NCBI GenBank assembly: GCA_037074615.1 | Contig: CM073537.1 | Location: forward strand, 16,821,989-16,885,988 | Origin: Leucaena leucocephala | Lineage: Eukaryota > Streptophyta > Magnoliopsida > Fabales > Fabaceae | Length of the DNA: 64,000 bases | Direction of reading: 5' to 3' | Part shown: positions 14,101-24,141 of the stretch, in pieces | Position numbering within the stretch: the stretch's first letter is position 1 | Layout: each line of letters opens with the position of its first letter | Made by a program: the position numbers and the translations under genes | The notes under the pieces: model-generated | Told to the model about the DNA's origin: nothing | The model's database searches: none | Seen by the model: the letters and a program-made list of their open reading frames with translations, nothing else

Positions 14101-14373
14101 TCTCTGAGATTGCTGAGCAGGCCAAGAGACGAGCTGAAGTTGCAAGGTAAGCCAATAGAGCTTCTCTTAACATTATATACCTTCAATTATTTCTCTAATT
14201 AGTGACTCTGATATTCTAATATACCAGAACAACATGAACTTAAAACACATTGTTGTCGTGGTTGTGTGGTTTTCAGGCTTCGTGAGCTTCACACGCTCAA
14301 GGGACATGTTGAGTCAGTGGTGAAGCTGAAAGGTCTGGACATTGACACAATTCAGCAGCACTACACTGTGTAA
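8159..14373 (+). CDS. Plasma membrane H+-ATPase (P3A-type ATPase), 954 aa
   Basis: Pumps protons out of the cell using ATP, energising the plasma membrane for transport and growth. Exons: 8159-8215, 9565-9684, 9789-10025, 10342-11103, 11192-11314, 11407-11511, 11615-11759, 11989-12153, 12262-12500, 12590-12622, 12707-12788, 13089-13249, 13351-13524, 13632-13814, 13965-14146, 14277-14373. All splice sites are GT-AG and all phases join in frame. The protein begins MGGDKAISLEEI. It carries the TGES actuator motif (about residue 186), the phosphorylation motif CSDKTGTLT with Asp334, the GDGVNDAP hinge (about 591) and a ten-helix plan. AILNDGT in M6 holds the proton-binding Asp of the family. The C-terminal autoinhibitory domain ends QQHYTV, whose penultimate Thr is phosphorylated to recruit 14-3-3 in this family. 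Length matches the usual 948-957 aa. The AHA/PMA family is certain; the exact orthologue is not. Confidence 0.97.
8216..9564 (+). other. Long first intron of the H+-ATPase with a GC-richer core
   Basis: The 1,349-bp first intron separates the 19-codon first exon from the body of the gene. Its middle (about 8740-9090) is clearly richer in G+C than the surroundings and carries CCAAT/ATTGG and CAACGG-type MYB-like motifs. Open frames here (8847-9222) look accidental. A regulatory role such as an intronic enhancer is possible but not shown. Confidence 0.5.
10055..10175 (-). repeat. Intronic repeat, inverted relative to the copy at 11787-11900
   Basis: Inside intron 3 of the H+-ATPase. In reverse complement it reads AAGTCCCACATTGAG near one end and CTTTTGGGATAGGGTT near the other, matching the plus-oriented copy in intron 7. 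The 'gtcccacat ... cttttggg' signature is common in dispersed plant repeats, but I cannot name the family. Confidence 0.6.
11787..11900 (+). repeat. Intronic repeat, inverted partner of 10055-10175
   Basis: Inside intron 7 of the H+-ATPase. It shares CAAAGTCCCACATTAAG, a GGGTTAATTTTCTCATC-like centre and CTTTTGGGGTAGGGTT with the reverse complement of 10055-10175. The two copies could pair within the unspliced transcript. Confidence 0.6.
12820..13012. repeat. AT-rich Stowaway-like MITE relic in intron 11 of the H+-ATPase
   Basis: Starts with CCCTTAATACAAGAGTTAATTAA and contains ATTATAATTAACTGATTTATTTGA, both shared with the MITE family at 16575-16826, 37205-37465, 48580-48845, 49206-49465 and 52735-52972. 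It is degraded. Confidence 0.45.
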
Positions 14374-15452
14374 GAAAATGGGGATAATTAAGCTTTGGAT
14401 CTAGATATAGGAAAAAGGCCAGAGACTGAAAGGCATATATCTGAAACCAAGTACAAGAAGAGATTAAGGCCTAACTACTACTACTACTACTACTTCATGG
14501 TAGGGTAAGGGACAGAACAACGTCTCTGTGTAATAGCTCTCCCAGTGATCTGTTTACATTGTTTTTCTTTCTTGTTTTCATGATGTTCTATCTTGAGTTA
14601 TTCCCAAGTCCTCTGTGTTATTCTTGGCAATGATAAGAAGAAGATGATGACGACAATGAACTACATGTTAGTATTTTTTGACGTGGGAGAATAAAAGTTT
14701 ACGAGAATCACTGTGCTTGAAACGTTCTCCATAATTAAATTCTTGTTTATGCTTGCCTATACACAATAAAATTGAAACCAGAATCTAAGTTCAGAGAGTT
14801 TCATAAGTTTCATATCTTGATCAGAAGTTACACACTGAAGTATGGAACGTGAGAGAGCGTCTTCTTTGAAGCCTTTCAAGGACTAATGGCTGTTCCTTTT
14901 ACCTTCCAAATATGCCTCGCACAGTCAAAAATGAAAGTATAAGAATTGCTTGAATATTAATCATATGAAGAATACAGTTGGGTCAAAAAACAAATATATA
15001 TATATATAGACACACACACCCTAGCTATTTCCTTAGAATTAAGGAAAGTTAGTTAATCCATTAAATTTGTTTAGTTTATAGTTTTTAAATATATATATAT
15101 ATGAATTTTAAATTTTTTTTGGACTGAAGATTTTTTAAAATTTATTTATACACAAATTATGCTTAGTTTATAGTAATAGCATTGTGAATATAAGTTCATA
15201 GATAACGTGGCTTGTCAATATTATTTAAGTTTATATGTTTAATCAAACCTAAGATAGAACTTTATTATGTACGTTTATTGTTGGAATAATTATCAAATAA
15301 TATGTTTGATTATTAATTAGTATGAGCATCTACCGTTATATTGTCCATTGACAATTTTCTCCATACCTTAAATTTTAAAAATATTATCTTGCCGTACATG
15401 TTCACTTGTTCGAGTCCACAGGCACAGCTATATATAAATCATAGATAGTGGC

Positions 15453-15902
15453 AAAAATTATACATAAAAACAAAAAGGTCAAGCCACACCTTTAATTTTC
15501 CCCATATATTGCGTTATTATATTCCAACACTGCCATCGCACATGAATCTTTCAAATATACTATATATATATATATAATATGGAGTTTAGAAATGAATTAT
15601 GAATAGTGTGACTTGTTAAAATTTAGATATTTTATAAATATCTAAATAATATGGAAAGGAAGAGTAGCTGATACTCAAAAATTATACATAAAAACAAAAA
15701 GGTCAAGCCACACCTTTAATTTTCCCCATATATTGCGTTATTATATTCCAACACTGCCATCGCACATGAATCTTTCAAATATACTATATATATATATATA
15801 TAATATGGAGTTTAGAAATGAATTATGAATAGTGTGACTTGTTAAAATTTAGATATTTTATAAATATCTAAATAATATGGAAAGGAAGAGTAGCTGATAC
15901 TC
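15453..15902. repeat. Near-perfect 224-bp tandem duplication
   Basis: Copy 1 is 15453-15676 and copy 2 is 15677-15902. By eye they are identical except for one extra TA unit in the internal (TA)n of copy 2. The unit is non-coding and resembles none of the other repeats here, which suggests a recent local duplication or an assembly artefact. Confidence 0.9.
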
Positions 15903-16574
15903 ACTTTATAAATAGACCAATTTTCTTCTTATATATCATCGTTACATGTCTTTTTTTTTTTAATTTTCCTATTTATTTTTCTGTTTTATAAGGTTTTATA
16001 TATGCTTTATATTATCATTTTGATTATTAATTAGCAAGTTTAGCAAAATGAGAAGCATAGTTTTAATTTACACAAAAATAATGATAATATATGTGAGTTA
16101 TATGAGATAGATAGGGCACATGCATGCTTGTCCCACTCAAATTAAAAAGTTGGTTTGGCATTTAATTATTTTTGCTTAGAACTTTGAAGACACAACACGT
16201 CCCTACTGCTTTCAAAGCAAAACACCTTTTCAGCCAAGCTATGCTACCTACATATATATACTATATATAAATATCATATAACAAAACATTTGTTTAAATA
16301 ATACAATACAATCTAATATTTTAATTTTTACTTGACACACTATGAGAATGAGAAATGGTTTAAAGTAAATTATGCACATTTTTTTCGTATATTATATACA
16401 TATAAAATCTAATGAATGAACTATATTATTTATAATTTATAAATATTGCGCCTTATATTTATCGGTTATGTTGATAAAAAAAATTACCTACATACTTAGC
16501 TTAAAACACATGTTTATATATAATATAAGTAATGTAGTATTGAAGGCATAACATAAGGAATAGGCATAGTATAT

Positions 16575-16826
16575 CTGATCCTTAATATAGGAGTTAATTA
16601 GAGGATTATTTTTTATCTTAAATATAAGACCTTAATCTATTTTATATATAATATTTATCATTTTTTTAAACTAATTTACTTAACTAATATATATAATATA
16701 ATATTATACATAAATATTTAAAAAATTATGTTATATTTGTTATAATTAACTGATTTATTTATTTTTTTAATTTATTTAAATTAGTTAATTAGATTTTATA
16801 TTTAAAAGGGTAAGGTAGGGAGTAAT
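16575..16826. mobile_element. AT-rich Stowaway/Mariner-like MITE
   Basis: About 250 bp. One end reads CCTTAATATAGGAGTTAATTAGA and the other, reverse-complemented, starts with a CTCCCTACC-like terminus. The internal sequence (AAATATAAGACCTTAAT, TATAATTAACTGATTTATTTA) recurs in five other places in this window. The CTCCCTCCGT-type terminus and AT-rich body fit Stowaway; exact TA flanks are hard to call in this DNA. Confidence 0.5.
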
Positions 16827-18111
16827 AATACATGAATAAAAGTCATTTGATGGCTTTTTGAGAATGGAAGCAAGATTTTGACTTTGGTTCCACGACTTGC
16901 AATGTTTATCATCATTGCTCTCTAATCATCCATCAGAGTAGGGCCAATCTGCTTTGTTTTTCTTTCTTTTTTCTGCTGTACGTATATATGTATATGTATA
17001 TGTGTGTGGGTGTCAACTGTCAAGATCGGTGGAATTTATGGAAGCGTGCAACTGCAAGCCCATGTTATATAGTATATGTGATGTAAATAATAACGAAGAG
17101 AGACATTATTGTACGTGTTGTGTGTATGTGTGTGTGGTAGAAATGGATGGTTGCTAGGGTTCCCCTTAAAATGGGATCACCCATGATCGATAAAACCCTA
17201 ATGAACATAAATATAGGAGTAGCATGATGAGCTGTTTGATTTGTAATGAATTAGGTTAAAAGGAAATGAGCAATACCACCATGCAAAGAACAACAAGAAG
17301 AAGGTGACAACAATATATTTTTTCTATATAATTAGCTATCTGATTGTGTTGTATTAGAATGTTATGTCTTATTTAATATTTTATACTTAAAATGCTAAAA
17401 TTTATTTTATTTGGACCAATACCTATTGGTACCTACTCTTTATTAGAGAGAGAGATATGAACAGAGAACATGTGAGGGGCATTGATGGTGGGGGCAAAGG
17501 GATGTGTTTCTTGGAGGGTAGTGGCACATGGGAGGGGCAACACGCATGTGAGGCCATGTGCCCTCTCTTATGGCACCCTTCTCTTCTCATACTTCTTCTT
17601 CTTCCTCCTCCTCCTTATTACGTACGTAACCCCCATGGATTCACTTCTATATCTATTTTCTAGCTATTAGCCTTGTCACAATTTTAATTTGTATGTGATG
17701 TGTTGTGCTTGTGCGTCTCTGTGTCTGCAAACATGCATGTTCTTATAATTAAATCTACCTAAATAGCTCCTTATCTCTCTCTCCCCAATAATTTATTGCC
17801 TCGGTTGGCCTCTAAATGTTGATAGAATATAATTATACTGGATAGTCCATGTAGTCAACTCTATCCAATAGATAAGACATATTATTATTATTATTGTTGG
17901 TTTAAAAGATAATTTTATTTGTGAGACTACTACTCTAATATCAACATATTGTCCATGAATATTTAAATTCTACTTGCACGTTGGATTACAATTGAGATTA
18001 ATAAATTAATCTCTCTTAATTTGGTTTTTAATTAAGAAAATTAATAAACATATTTTGATTTTTGAGGTATTGTTTAATTAGTTTAAGTTCAAACAAATAT
18101 TAATTAGTATT

Positions 18112-18147
<36 letters not shown>

Positions 18148-18279
18148 TATTGTCTTTCATCCAAACGTTAAGAAACTTCAACTTGAATAAAACAAAGTTT
18201 TGAGAGTTTGTTGCATTCAAATATAGACTTAATTAATGAGGCGTTACAAATAAGAAGGCTTCATGAGTATATGTATAAT

Positions 18280-18291
18280 AGTATATATATC
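18280..18291 (+). promoter_or_regulatory. TATA box of the IBH1-like gene
   Basis: GTATATATATCC lies about 100 bp upstream of the start codon of the IBH1-like gene, a plausible distance for a plant core promoter with a short leader. The call rests on position and motif only. Confidence 0.45.
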
Positions 18292-18386
18292 CACACCACT
18301 GTATCTTGCGTGACTCAAAACATTGTTTTGCACCCACATCTCCATCCTCCTCTCTTACACCTTATATCTTCTTCTTCTTCTTCTTA

Positions 18387-18884
18387 ATGGAGCTGGGTTT
18401 GGCAGTGAAACGCAGACGCGTTTGTTGTGCGGAACCCAACGGAATAGCGGAAGCTGCGTTTGCTAGGAAGTACGTGAGCTATCTAGTTCCAGCGTTGACG
18501 AAGATGAAGGAAAGCAGTGAAGAGAGTGATTCATTAAAGAAGGTTGTGAGGTACGAAGTGGACATGGCACTGGTTGTGTCAGCTCAGGGTTCTGCATGGA
18601 GCAACGCCCTCAAACTCAGCCTGTCTTCTTCATCCTCCTCATCAATGGTGATGAACAAGAGTGATCGGAATCTGACGGCTGTGGCGGCGGCCGAGGAAGA
18701 AGATGGTGGTGGTGGTGAGGAAGATGAGAAGGAGGCGATGACGAGGCTAAGAAGATTGGTACCAGGAGGGGAAGAGATATGCTATGAACAAGAAATGCTT
18801 GCAGAGTTGAAGAGTTATGTCAGGTGTCTGCAAATGCAGGTTAATATTCTGCAATGTCTGGCCCAGCAGTCTCATTCATTTTAA
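18387..18884 (+). CDS. IBH1-like atypical HLH transcriptional regulator, 165 aa
   Basis: Single exon, as is usual for IBH1/IBL genes. The start is the ATG at 18387 (MELGLAVKRRRV); the longer upstream frame has no ATG. The N-terminal block, a KRRR patch at residues 8-11 followed by EPNGIAEAAFARKYVSYLVP, is the conserved IBH1-type region. The C-terminal 45 residues (LRRLVPGGEEI ... ELKSYVRCLQMQVNILQCL) form the helix-loop-helix. No proper DNA-binding basic region precedes it. Family members heterodimerise with activating bHLH proteins and repress brassinosteroid/gibberellin-driven cell elongation in the nucleus. Serine-rich (about 80-90) and acidic Gly/Glu (about 103-118) linkers lie between the two blocks. 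Family membership is fairly sure; the exact member is not. Confidence 0.85.
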   Translation: MELGLAVKRRRVCCAEPNGIAEAAFARKYVSYLVPALTKMKESSEESDSLKKVVRYEVDMALVVSAQGSAWSNALKLSLSSSSSSSMVMNKSDRNLTAVAAAEEEDGGGGEEDEKEAMTRLRRLVPGGEEICYEQEMLAELKSYVRCLQMQVNILQCLAQQSHSF

Positions 18885-20004
18885 TTTCTTCTTTCTTCTC
18901 CTCCAATATTTCACAATTATCATTTTGGTAGAATTACTTTCCCGTAACATATAAAAAATTTAATCACTATAATAAGCTAGCAAATAATATATAATAATAA
19001 GATTCAATTATATCAGATTAATTATATCAAGCCGAAGCCAACATTATATTCAGTGTTGTTTCCCCCCCTCTAAATTATGACTTTGTAGTTTCTTTTTTCT
19101 TCATTAAATCAAAGGTAAGTGTAAGGAAGGATCTTTCCTTAAAATTTTAGTAAAGATCCATTGATATTAACAGATTTTTGTTCTTCATTTTAATGAGCAA
19201 TATGTATGCACAAAGAGGATAATAAGATTTTCGGATGATAATATGTGCATTTATGTACTTTTGTTGTTGTTATTATTAACATGTGTTTTTTAGCAGCAAT
19301 GAACATTTTCTTTTTAAGTAGTAGGAATTTAATGTTAAGGAGTGATTGACCTTACATCTGTCTTACATTTGGGCACATAATTTAGGTTCTTATTTTAAGT
19401 TTTTAAATTTTACTCACAAGTTAATACTCGTATAATTTATTAAAACAAAAATCAAAGTCTATATAGGAATGAAGATATTCTCAATCTTTTATAGCGTTAT
19501 AAAAGAATATATATTTATTTATTTTAATTAAATGATGAAGGGTTAGATATGTCAATTTTTTAACTAACAACTCATATTTATATAATTTTCTGTGATGTAA
19601 TTTTGGTAGTAAATATTTGCATATTTAAAGAGTGTCCCACTATCTAAATTTTAAATTTTATCTAATTAAAATATAATAATTCAGTTGATAATTTATCTAA
19701 AAAAAGCATGTTCTATTTTTTATTTATAAAAAATAAATATTAGTTTACTATGTTATAGAGATTAGTCTCTTCTGATACATCCTATCTATTGGATTTTAAA
19801 AACAAATTTTAGTTATCTTAAAATTAATTAAAACGAGTTTTGTGAAAAAATATCATAGAAGAAAAATTGGGCCACAAAATAAATAAAAGAAAAGTGGGTT
19901 TGTGCTAAAGAAACAAATTGCCTCCCTAGCCCACAAAGTTTTTGTTTTTGTTACTTTTGTGCATAAACATCTGACTTCATTTCAAAAAGAAAATACCCAG
20001 CGAA

Positions 20005-20203
20005 TAACAATTGATAATAAAAAATATTTTTATATTCTATAAAAATATGAGTTTGATTTCTATTACAGTTATGAGAGTTTCTTTGATAGACGATCTCGTA
20101 AGTCCTCTATAAACACTCTTTAGGCCTTAAGGCTATGTTTTAATTTTGATGGGGAACATGTGCTAAACTTACCTAAATTTTTTTTGTAACAAAAAAAAAG
20201 GAA
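20005..20203 (+). repeat. SINE-like repeat family R2, copy 2
   Basis: Begins GATAATAAAAAATA, has ATGAGTTTGATTTC in the box-B-like position, shares GACGATCTCGTAAGTC with 7643-7820, and ends in a run of nine A residues. The 3' block GCTAAACTTACCTAAATT is a diverged form of the GTCGAACCTA block of other copies. Confidence 0.5.
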
Positions 20204-20206
20204 AAT

Positions 20207-20475
20207 ACCTATCATATGTGAGTTCAGCTAGGGAAACATGTGATTATTTAGAGTGTATTTAATTCATAAGAATTACTATTTTGTTATAGTTTTAGTCGCG
20301 GTATTTGGGGAAGTATCCTAACTCCTAAGTGTTTAAATTTATGCCTGAGGGTAATTGATGACTTGCCCTGCTCAACATTAGTATCGCCTAAGAGAAAAGG
20401 AGATTTTGCCTTATCCTTAAATTATTGGTGAGTCCCCTTTTTAAAAAATTTTATATAAAAATAATAAAGAAATAA
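20207..20475 (+). repeat. SINE-like dispersed repeat family R1, copy B
   Basis: Directly follows the A-tail of an R2 copy. It contains GATTATTTAGAGTGTATT, GTATCCTAACTCCTAAGTG, TTAGTATCGCCTAAGAG and CCCCTTTTTAAAAAATTTTA in the same order as copies A and C. Confidence 0.6.
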
Positions 20476-21289
20476 ACAGACCATACAAGCTCGGAATAAA
20501 GATTCAGTACTTCTTATTTTTCATATTTCATGCATTATACTCCCAATTTTTAAAAACAATTGACTATTTGAGTCCTATTTTTCTTTAATTTCTCCCTAAA
20601 TTTCTTTTAAAAGTTAAATTATTGGTGTAGTTCTTTTTAACTCATCCCCCTTTCTATGCCCTTATATAGTCTATACAAATCACGAATTATGAAATTTACC
20701 ACTTGAGCTACAGATAATTATTTGAAACTAAGAAACAGAAATTATATCAATATATTATAAATTTATTTTTATTTTTTAATAACATGGATCATGGAGAAAA
20801 ATACTTATTTCAGATATGGATAAAGCATGATGGTCATCCCCTACTCCTATGTCAAAATAAAGAAATCAATTAACTCACGCACTCATTAACAGCCAATCCC
20901 ACATAAGCAAGTTTCTATTTTCCTCAATTTTGATTAATCAAATAATAAAATCTTAATGAGGTCAAGGGCTTTAACAGAGTCAATATAAAATTGCTATTTT
21001 CCATTAGCCAAGTCTCATCTGCTTCATATTAGCTTCATCGTAGTCATGAATTCCATCAATCACAATTCAGTTGAAAAACCCTAAAAATGGAAGAGGGGAA
21101 AACATATCTACCTTGGTTTAGTCTGTGTTTGGACTTTGGATTCATGCAGTTCTATGGCACCACGTGGCAACTTGAGGATCACAAAATGGATTGGCAATTC
21201 AAGCATTAATCCACAGAGAAGACACAAACTAAATTTGAATTCGTTCGTCGGAGCAACAGAGCAAATCGTAGTCTCTGCAACTCGTCGAT

Positions 21290-22910
21290 ATGTGGTCAAG
21301 CCAAAGCTTCCTCACCAACGCTCTCATTCCCCTTCCCCACAAACCCTACACCCCACCTCCTTCCCATAAATTCATCTCTTGCAGTTATTCTCAACAAGAT
21401 GAACAAGATTCCTCCAGGTATCTATCGAATTCTTCAACTCAATTGCTTCACTGTTTTCTTGATTATTCAAGAACCTTTTTTCAGAGTATGACACTGCTAA
21501 ATTGGGTATATAGAGATAAAAGTTGTTGTGGTGTGCTTTGACATGTTGAGTAATTAATTATTATGGGGGTTGGTGTGGTTAGGAAGAAAGAGAACAAGTT
21601 AGCCAAGTTAGCACTAGTAGCAGTGGCTACAGGAATGTTGACACTGGGGTCAGTTCATGATGCATCAGCGGCCAAGAGTGGTGGTAGAATTGGTGGCCAG
21701 GCCTTCAGATCTTCAGCTCCTCGCTCTTCACCCAGAATCAACAACAACTCTAGGTAAAAGATCCATTACAAGTTCCAATTAATACCTTTGCTAATGTAAA
21801 TCTGTTTGTTAAATGGTCTTCTCTGATACTTGGACTATTTGCCTTCACTTGATCATTTTGTTGGTGTCAAGACTGAAGTTGTTAATTGTCCCGGTCCATT
21901 GATTCATAGCGGTGTATAGATTGAGCATAATAGTATCATCTAGCTTGCCTTTAGTCCATCTAATATTAGATGAAACTGCTAGTTCCCGCCCATCTTCTTC
22001 CTAATTTGGTTTCTCTGTTTTGAATAATTCGTAATGTTCTTTTACATAATTAATTCTTATAGAAGCACATCTTTAGTACTCCTTCAATCCTCTCCTTGTT
22101 TTTTGAAATGTTTGTACAAAAGTAACTGGTCTTTTACATGTTTTGATCTTGACATCACTCCAGCTTTAGAGCAATTGGAGTTTGAGAACTAAGTAGGAAT
22201 ATAGTGAACAGTTTTGGATACTAGAAGGTAATTGAATTCAGAAAAAACGACGTACATAAATCATCATAATGCAGGACAATACAGTTCATTGATCATAATT
22301 TCTGAGAAATATGCTATTTTGTTCTTATATGGTCACCTAGATGCTTGTATAGTCATGAAAAATGTTATTTTCCACACCAGATGTTGCATGGATTTCTGTG
22401 TTCTTCTTAGTTAGATAGGGTCCAAACTCTTCCGTATATGATTTAATTCCATTTTGGTTCATTTTATTTATTCCATGGAATATGATTTGAAGACCATGTT
22501 AGAAGGAGAAGGAAAAACATTAGCCTTATATGTATGATTTCTAGATGACACTTGTTTCTTTCTAGTAGTTCCATATTAAGTTACGTATATGGGCATGAGA
22601 GCAAGCATGCTGTTCACAAAACTATTTCTAGATAATCTTGTTTATGAAAAAAGCTTGTATTGGCAGGACCAACATCTATGTGAATCCCCCAGTGGCGCCT
22701 CCTTTGGTTGGTGGCTATGGCTATGGTTATGGCGTGCCGTTCTATGGGGGGTGGGGGTGGTCTCCATTTTCATTCTTCGCACCAGGCCCCAGTGTAGCAG
22801 TTGGCATTGGAGGTGGGTTTGATACTATAGTGCTGTTTATAGTTCTTGGTGCTGCTGCTGCGGTTGTGAGGAGATTCTTTAGGTCAAGAGATGAAGAGGA
22901 TGACTACTAG
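21290..22910 (+). CDS. Putative plastid-targeted small membrane protein, 180 aa
   Basis: Exons 21290-21417, 21583-21753 and 22667-22910 join in frame across GT-AG introns; both splice junctions split an Arg codon (AG/G). The first ~45 residues are rich in Ser, Thr, Pro and poor in acids, like a chloroplast transit peptide. Then come KLALVAVATGMLTLG ... ASAA, which looks like a hydrophobic or thylakoid-type segment with an Ala-X-Ala-like site, and a GGRIGGQAF segment. A Gly/Tyr-rich stretch (GGYGYGYGVPFYGGWGW) follows, then one hydrophobic helix (DTIVLFIVLGAAAAVV) and a charged tail ending DEEDDY. The GGRIGGQAF and Gly-rich layout recall DUF1517-type chloroplast proteins, but this protein is much shorter. 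An overlapping frame starting near 21154 is less likely because it does not join exon 2. Function unknown. Confidence 0.75.
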
Positions 22911-23356
22911 CACCAGAAGGGGAAACAAATAACAGTTTTCTTAAATAATTGTAGATAATGATACATATATGTATAGTGTTTATTTGGATTAGTTTATTTT
23001 AAATGATTTTATACTATGGAGTAAATATGTAAAATGAGTTTTATATCAAAGTATAAAAGTACTTATTTTAAGCGCTTATACTGGAATAATAACCATGGTC
23101 AAGCTTCCAAAAACTTCATATCAGAGTATAGAAGGATTTTTGTTTACATGCGTAAAATTCATCTGCCATAATTGTGACACTTTATCATTGATGACATGAC
23201 TATAGCAGATTCATTTTCACAAGAAACAAAGTACGGCATCATAAGAATTTAGCACCGTATGCAAATTTACCAACGACAGAACGCAAGAAAAGTTATGATT
23301 GGGACAAAAAAATCTCGGAAATTGTCTAGAACTGGGAATATGGATGAAGGCTCAGG

Positions 23357-23674
23357 TACATTCCGCAACTCATTAGGGTTGGAGTGGAGACTGTCTGGCC
23401 AACATTTTTCATGTGGGCTCTTGCTCTCGGGTCAATTATGTGGATTCATGAGGGCATAATTGTAGTTTTCTCTCGAATGAACATTCCTTTCCCTCCCCAA
23501 TTCCCCAATTTGGAAGAACAAAAGATAGTTTTACGTGTGAATTTTTCAATGCATTGTGGTGTGGATATCTGCAATCGAGAGAATTGTCCCTATACCGTAC
23601 AGAAAATCCAACTTCTCAGGTACCTTTTAGCGGATAAATGTGTTCCACAAAGGATAAAAGAAACTCAAGTTTAA
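23357..23674 (+). pseudogene. Unrecognised exon-like open frame with one hydrophobic segment
   Basis: A CTCAG acceptor-like site ends at about 23356. After it a frame runs through IPQLIRVGVETVWPTFFMWA, a hydrophobic stretch (ALALGSIMWIHEGIIVVF) and a proline-rich IPFPPQFPNLEEQ block to a stop at 23674. It has no ATG start of its own near the beginning, and I do not recognise the family. Codon use looks less AT-driven than nearby random frames. It may be one exon of a small gene, a gene relic or chance. Confidence 0.3.
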
Positions 23675-23939
23675 TTAAATATTAGCTGTCAGATGTACCA
23701 AAAAAAAATATTAGCTGTCAGATATTTTAATGTAAGTATAATATCTGACGAAATATTTTTTTTTTCAAGGATATTTTATTGTAAATGTCTAAAGAATTTT
23801 ATATACATGGAACATGAAAATTCGGTAATTCTAAAAGAATACAAAGATAAAGTGAGAGAGTGAATGATGAATTGTAACCCCAATAGGTTGAAATTGAAAG
23901 CTTGAGGGTAAAAGTGAGACAAGCGTTAAATCCTGTATA

Positions 23940-24068
23940 CAACAACAACAACAACAAAGCCTTTTCCCATTAAATGGGGTCGGCTACATGGATCGTACGA
24001 CGCCATTGTGCTCTGTCAAAAACTAAATCCTTGGATAGGTTATTGACCAGGAGATCCCGCTCAATGAC
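23940..24068 (-). mobile_element. 5'-truncated RTE-clade LINE 3' end with 16-bp TSD
   Basis: Reading on the minus strand, the last codons give DRAQWRRTIHVADPI and a stop. That is the characteristic C-terminus of RTE-type LINE ORFs in plants. A GGGAAAAGGC tail and a (TTG)n end follow, seen on the plus strand as (CAA)n at 23940-23956. The copy is flanked by a perfect 16-bp direct repeat CGTTAAATCCTGTATA at 23924-23939 and 24069-24084. Only about 129 bp was copied. Confidence 0.88.
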
Positions 24069-24141
24069 CGTTAAATCCTGTATAACGGAGAAAAATGTAC
24101 ATGTTCATCTGTTTGGTTTAAAATCAGTATGGAATCCATCA

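Larger units (their letters stand above)
14374..18280. other. Intergenic region between H+-ATPase and IBH1-like gene
   Basis: The ATPase 3' untranslated region comes first, with a CTA microsatellite at 14478-14494 and an AATAAA-like signal near 14690. The rest is AT-rich, with a tandem duplication (15453-15902) and a MITE (16575-16826). A GC-richer patch at 16900-17660 holds a 9-bp inverted repeat (17523-17531 and 17554-17562). An (ATT)n microsatellite sits at about 18100-18148. No gene is supported. Confidence 0.65.
18885..21289. other. Intergenic region with adjacent R2 and R1 repeats
   Basis: AT-rich DNA without a supported gene. An R2 SINE-like copy (20005-20203) abuts an R1 copy (20207-20475). 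Near 21078 an AAACCCTAA telo-box lies in the likely promoter of the next gene, a motif frequent in promoters of plant housekeeping and plastid-protein genes. Confidence 0.6.
22911..24141. other. Intergenic region with a possible exon-like frame and a LINE tail
   Basis: This is the convergent interval between the plastid protein gene and the NFU gene. It holds an unrecognised hydrophobic frame (23357-23674) and an RTE-type LINE 3' end (23940-24068). The remainder is AT-rich without obvious features. Confidence 0.55.

Noticed and set aside
17523..17562. 9-bp inverted repeat upstream of the IBH1-like gene, considered as a microRNA hairpin
   Set aside because: The stem is only 9 bp with unpaired continuation and matches no conserved plant microRNA that I know.
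18306..18386. N-terminal extension of the IBH1-like protein
   Set aside because: The longer frame begins at TTG, not ATG; the first in-frame ATG is 18387, which matches the family start.
21154..21369. Alternative start and frame for the plastid membrane protein gene (MAPRGNLRITKW...)
   Set aside because: This frame stops before the splice donor and does not join exon 2, while the frame from 21290 does.
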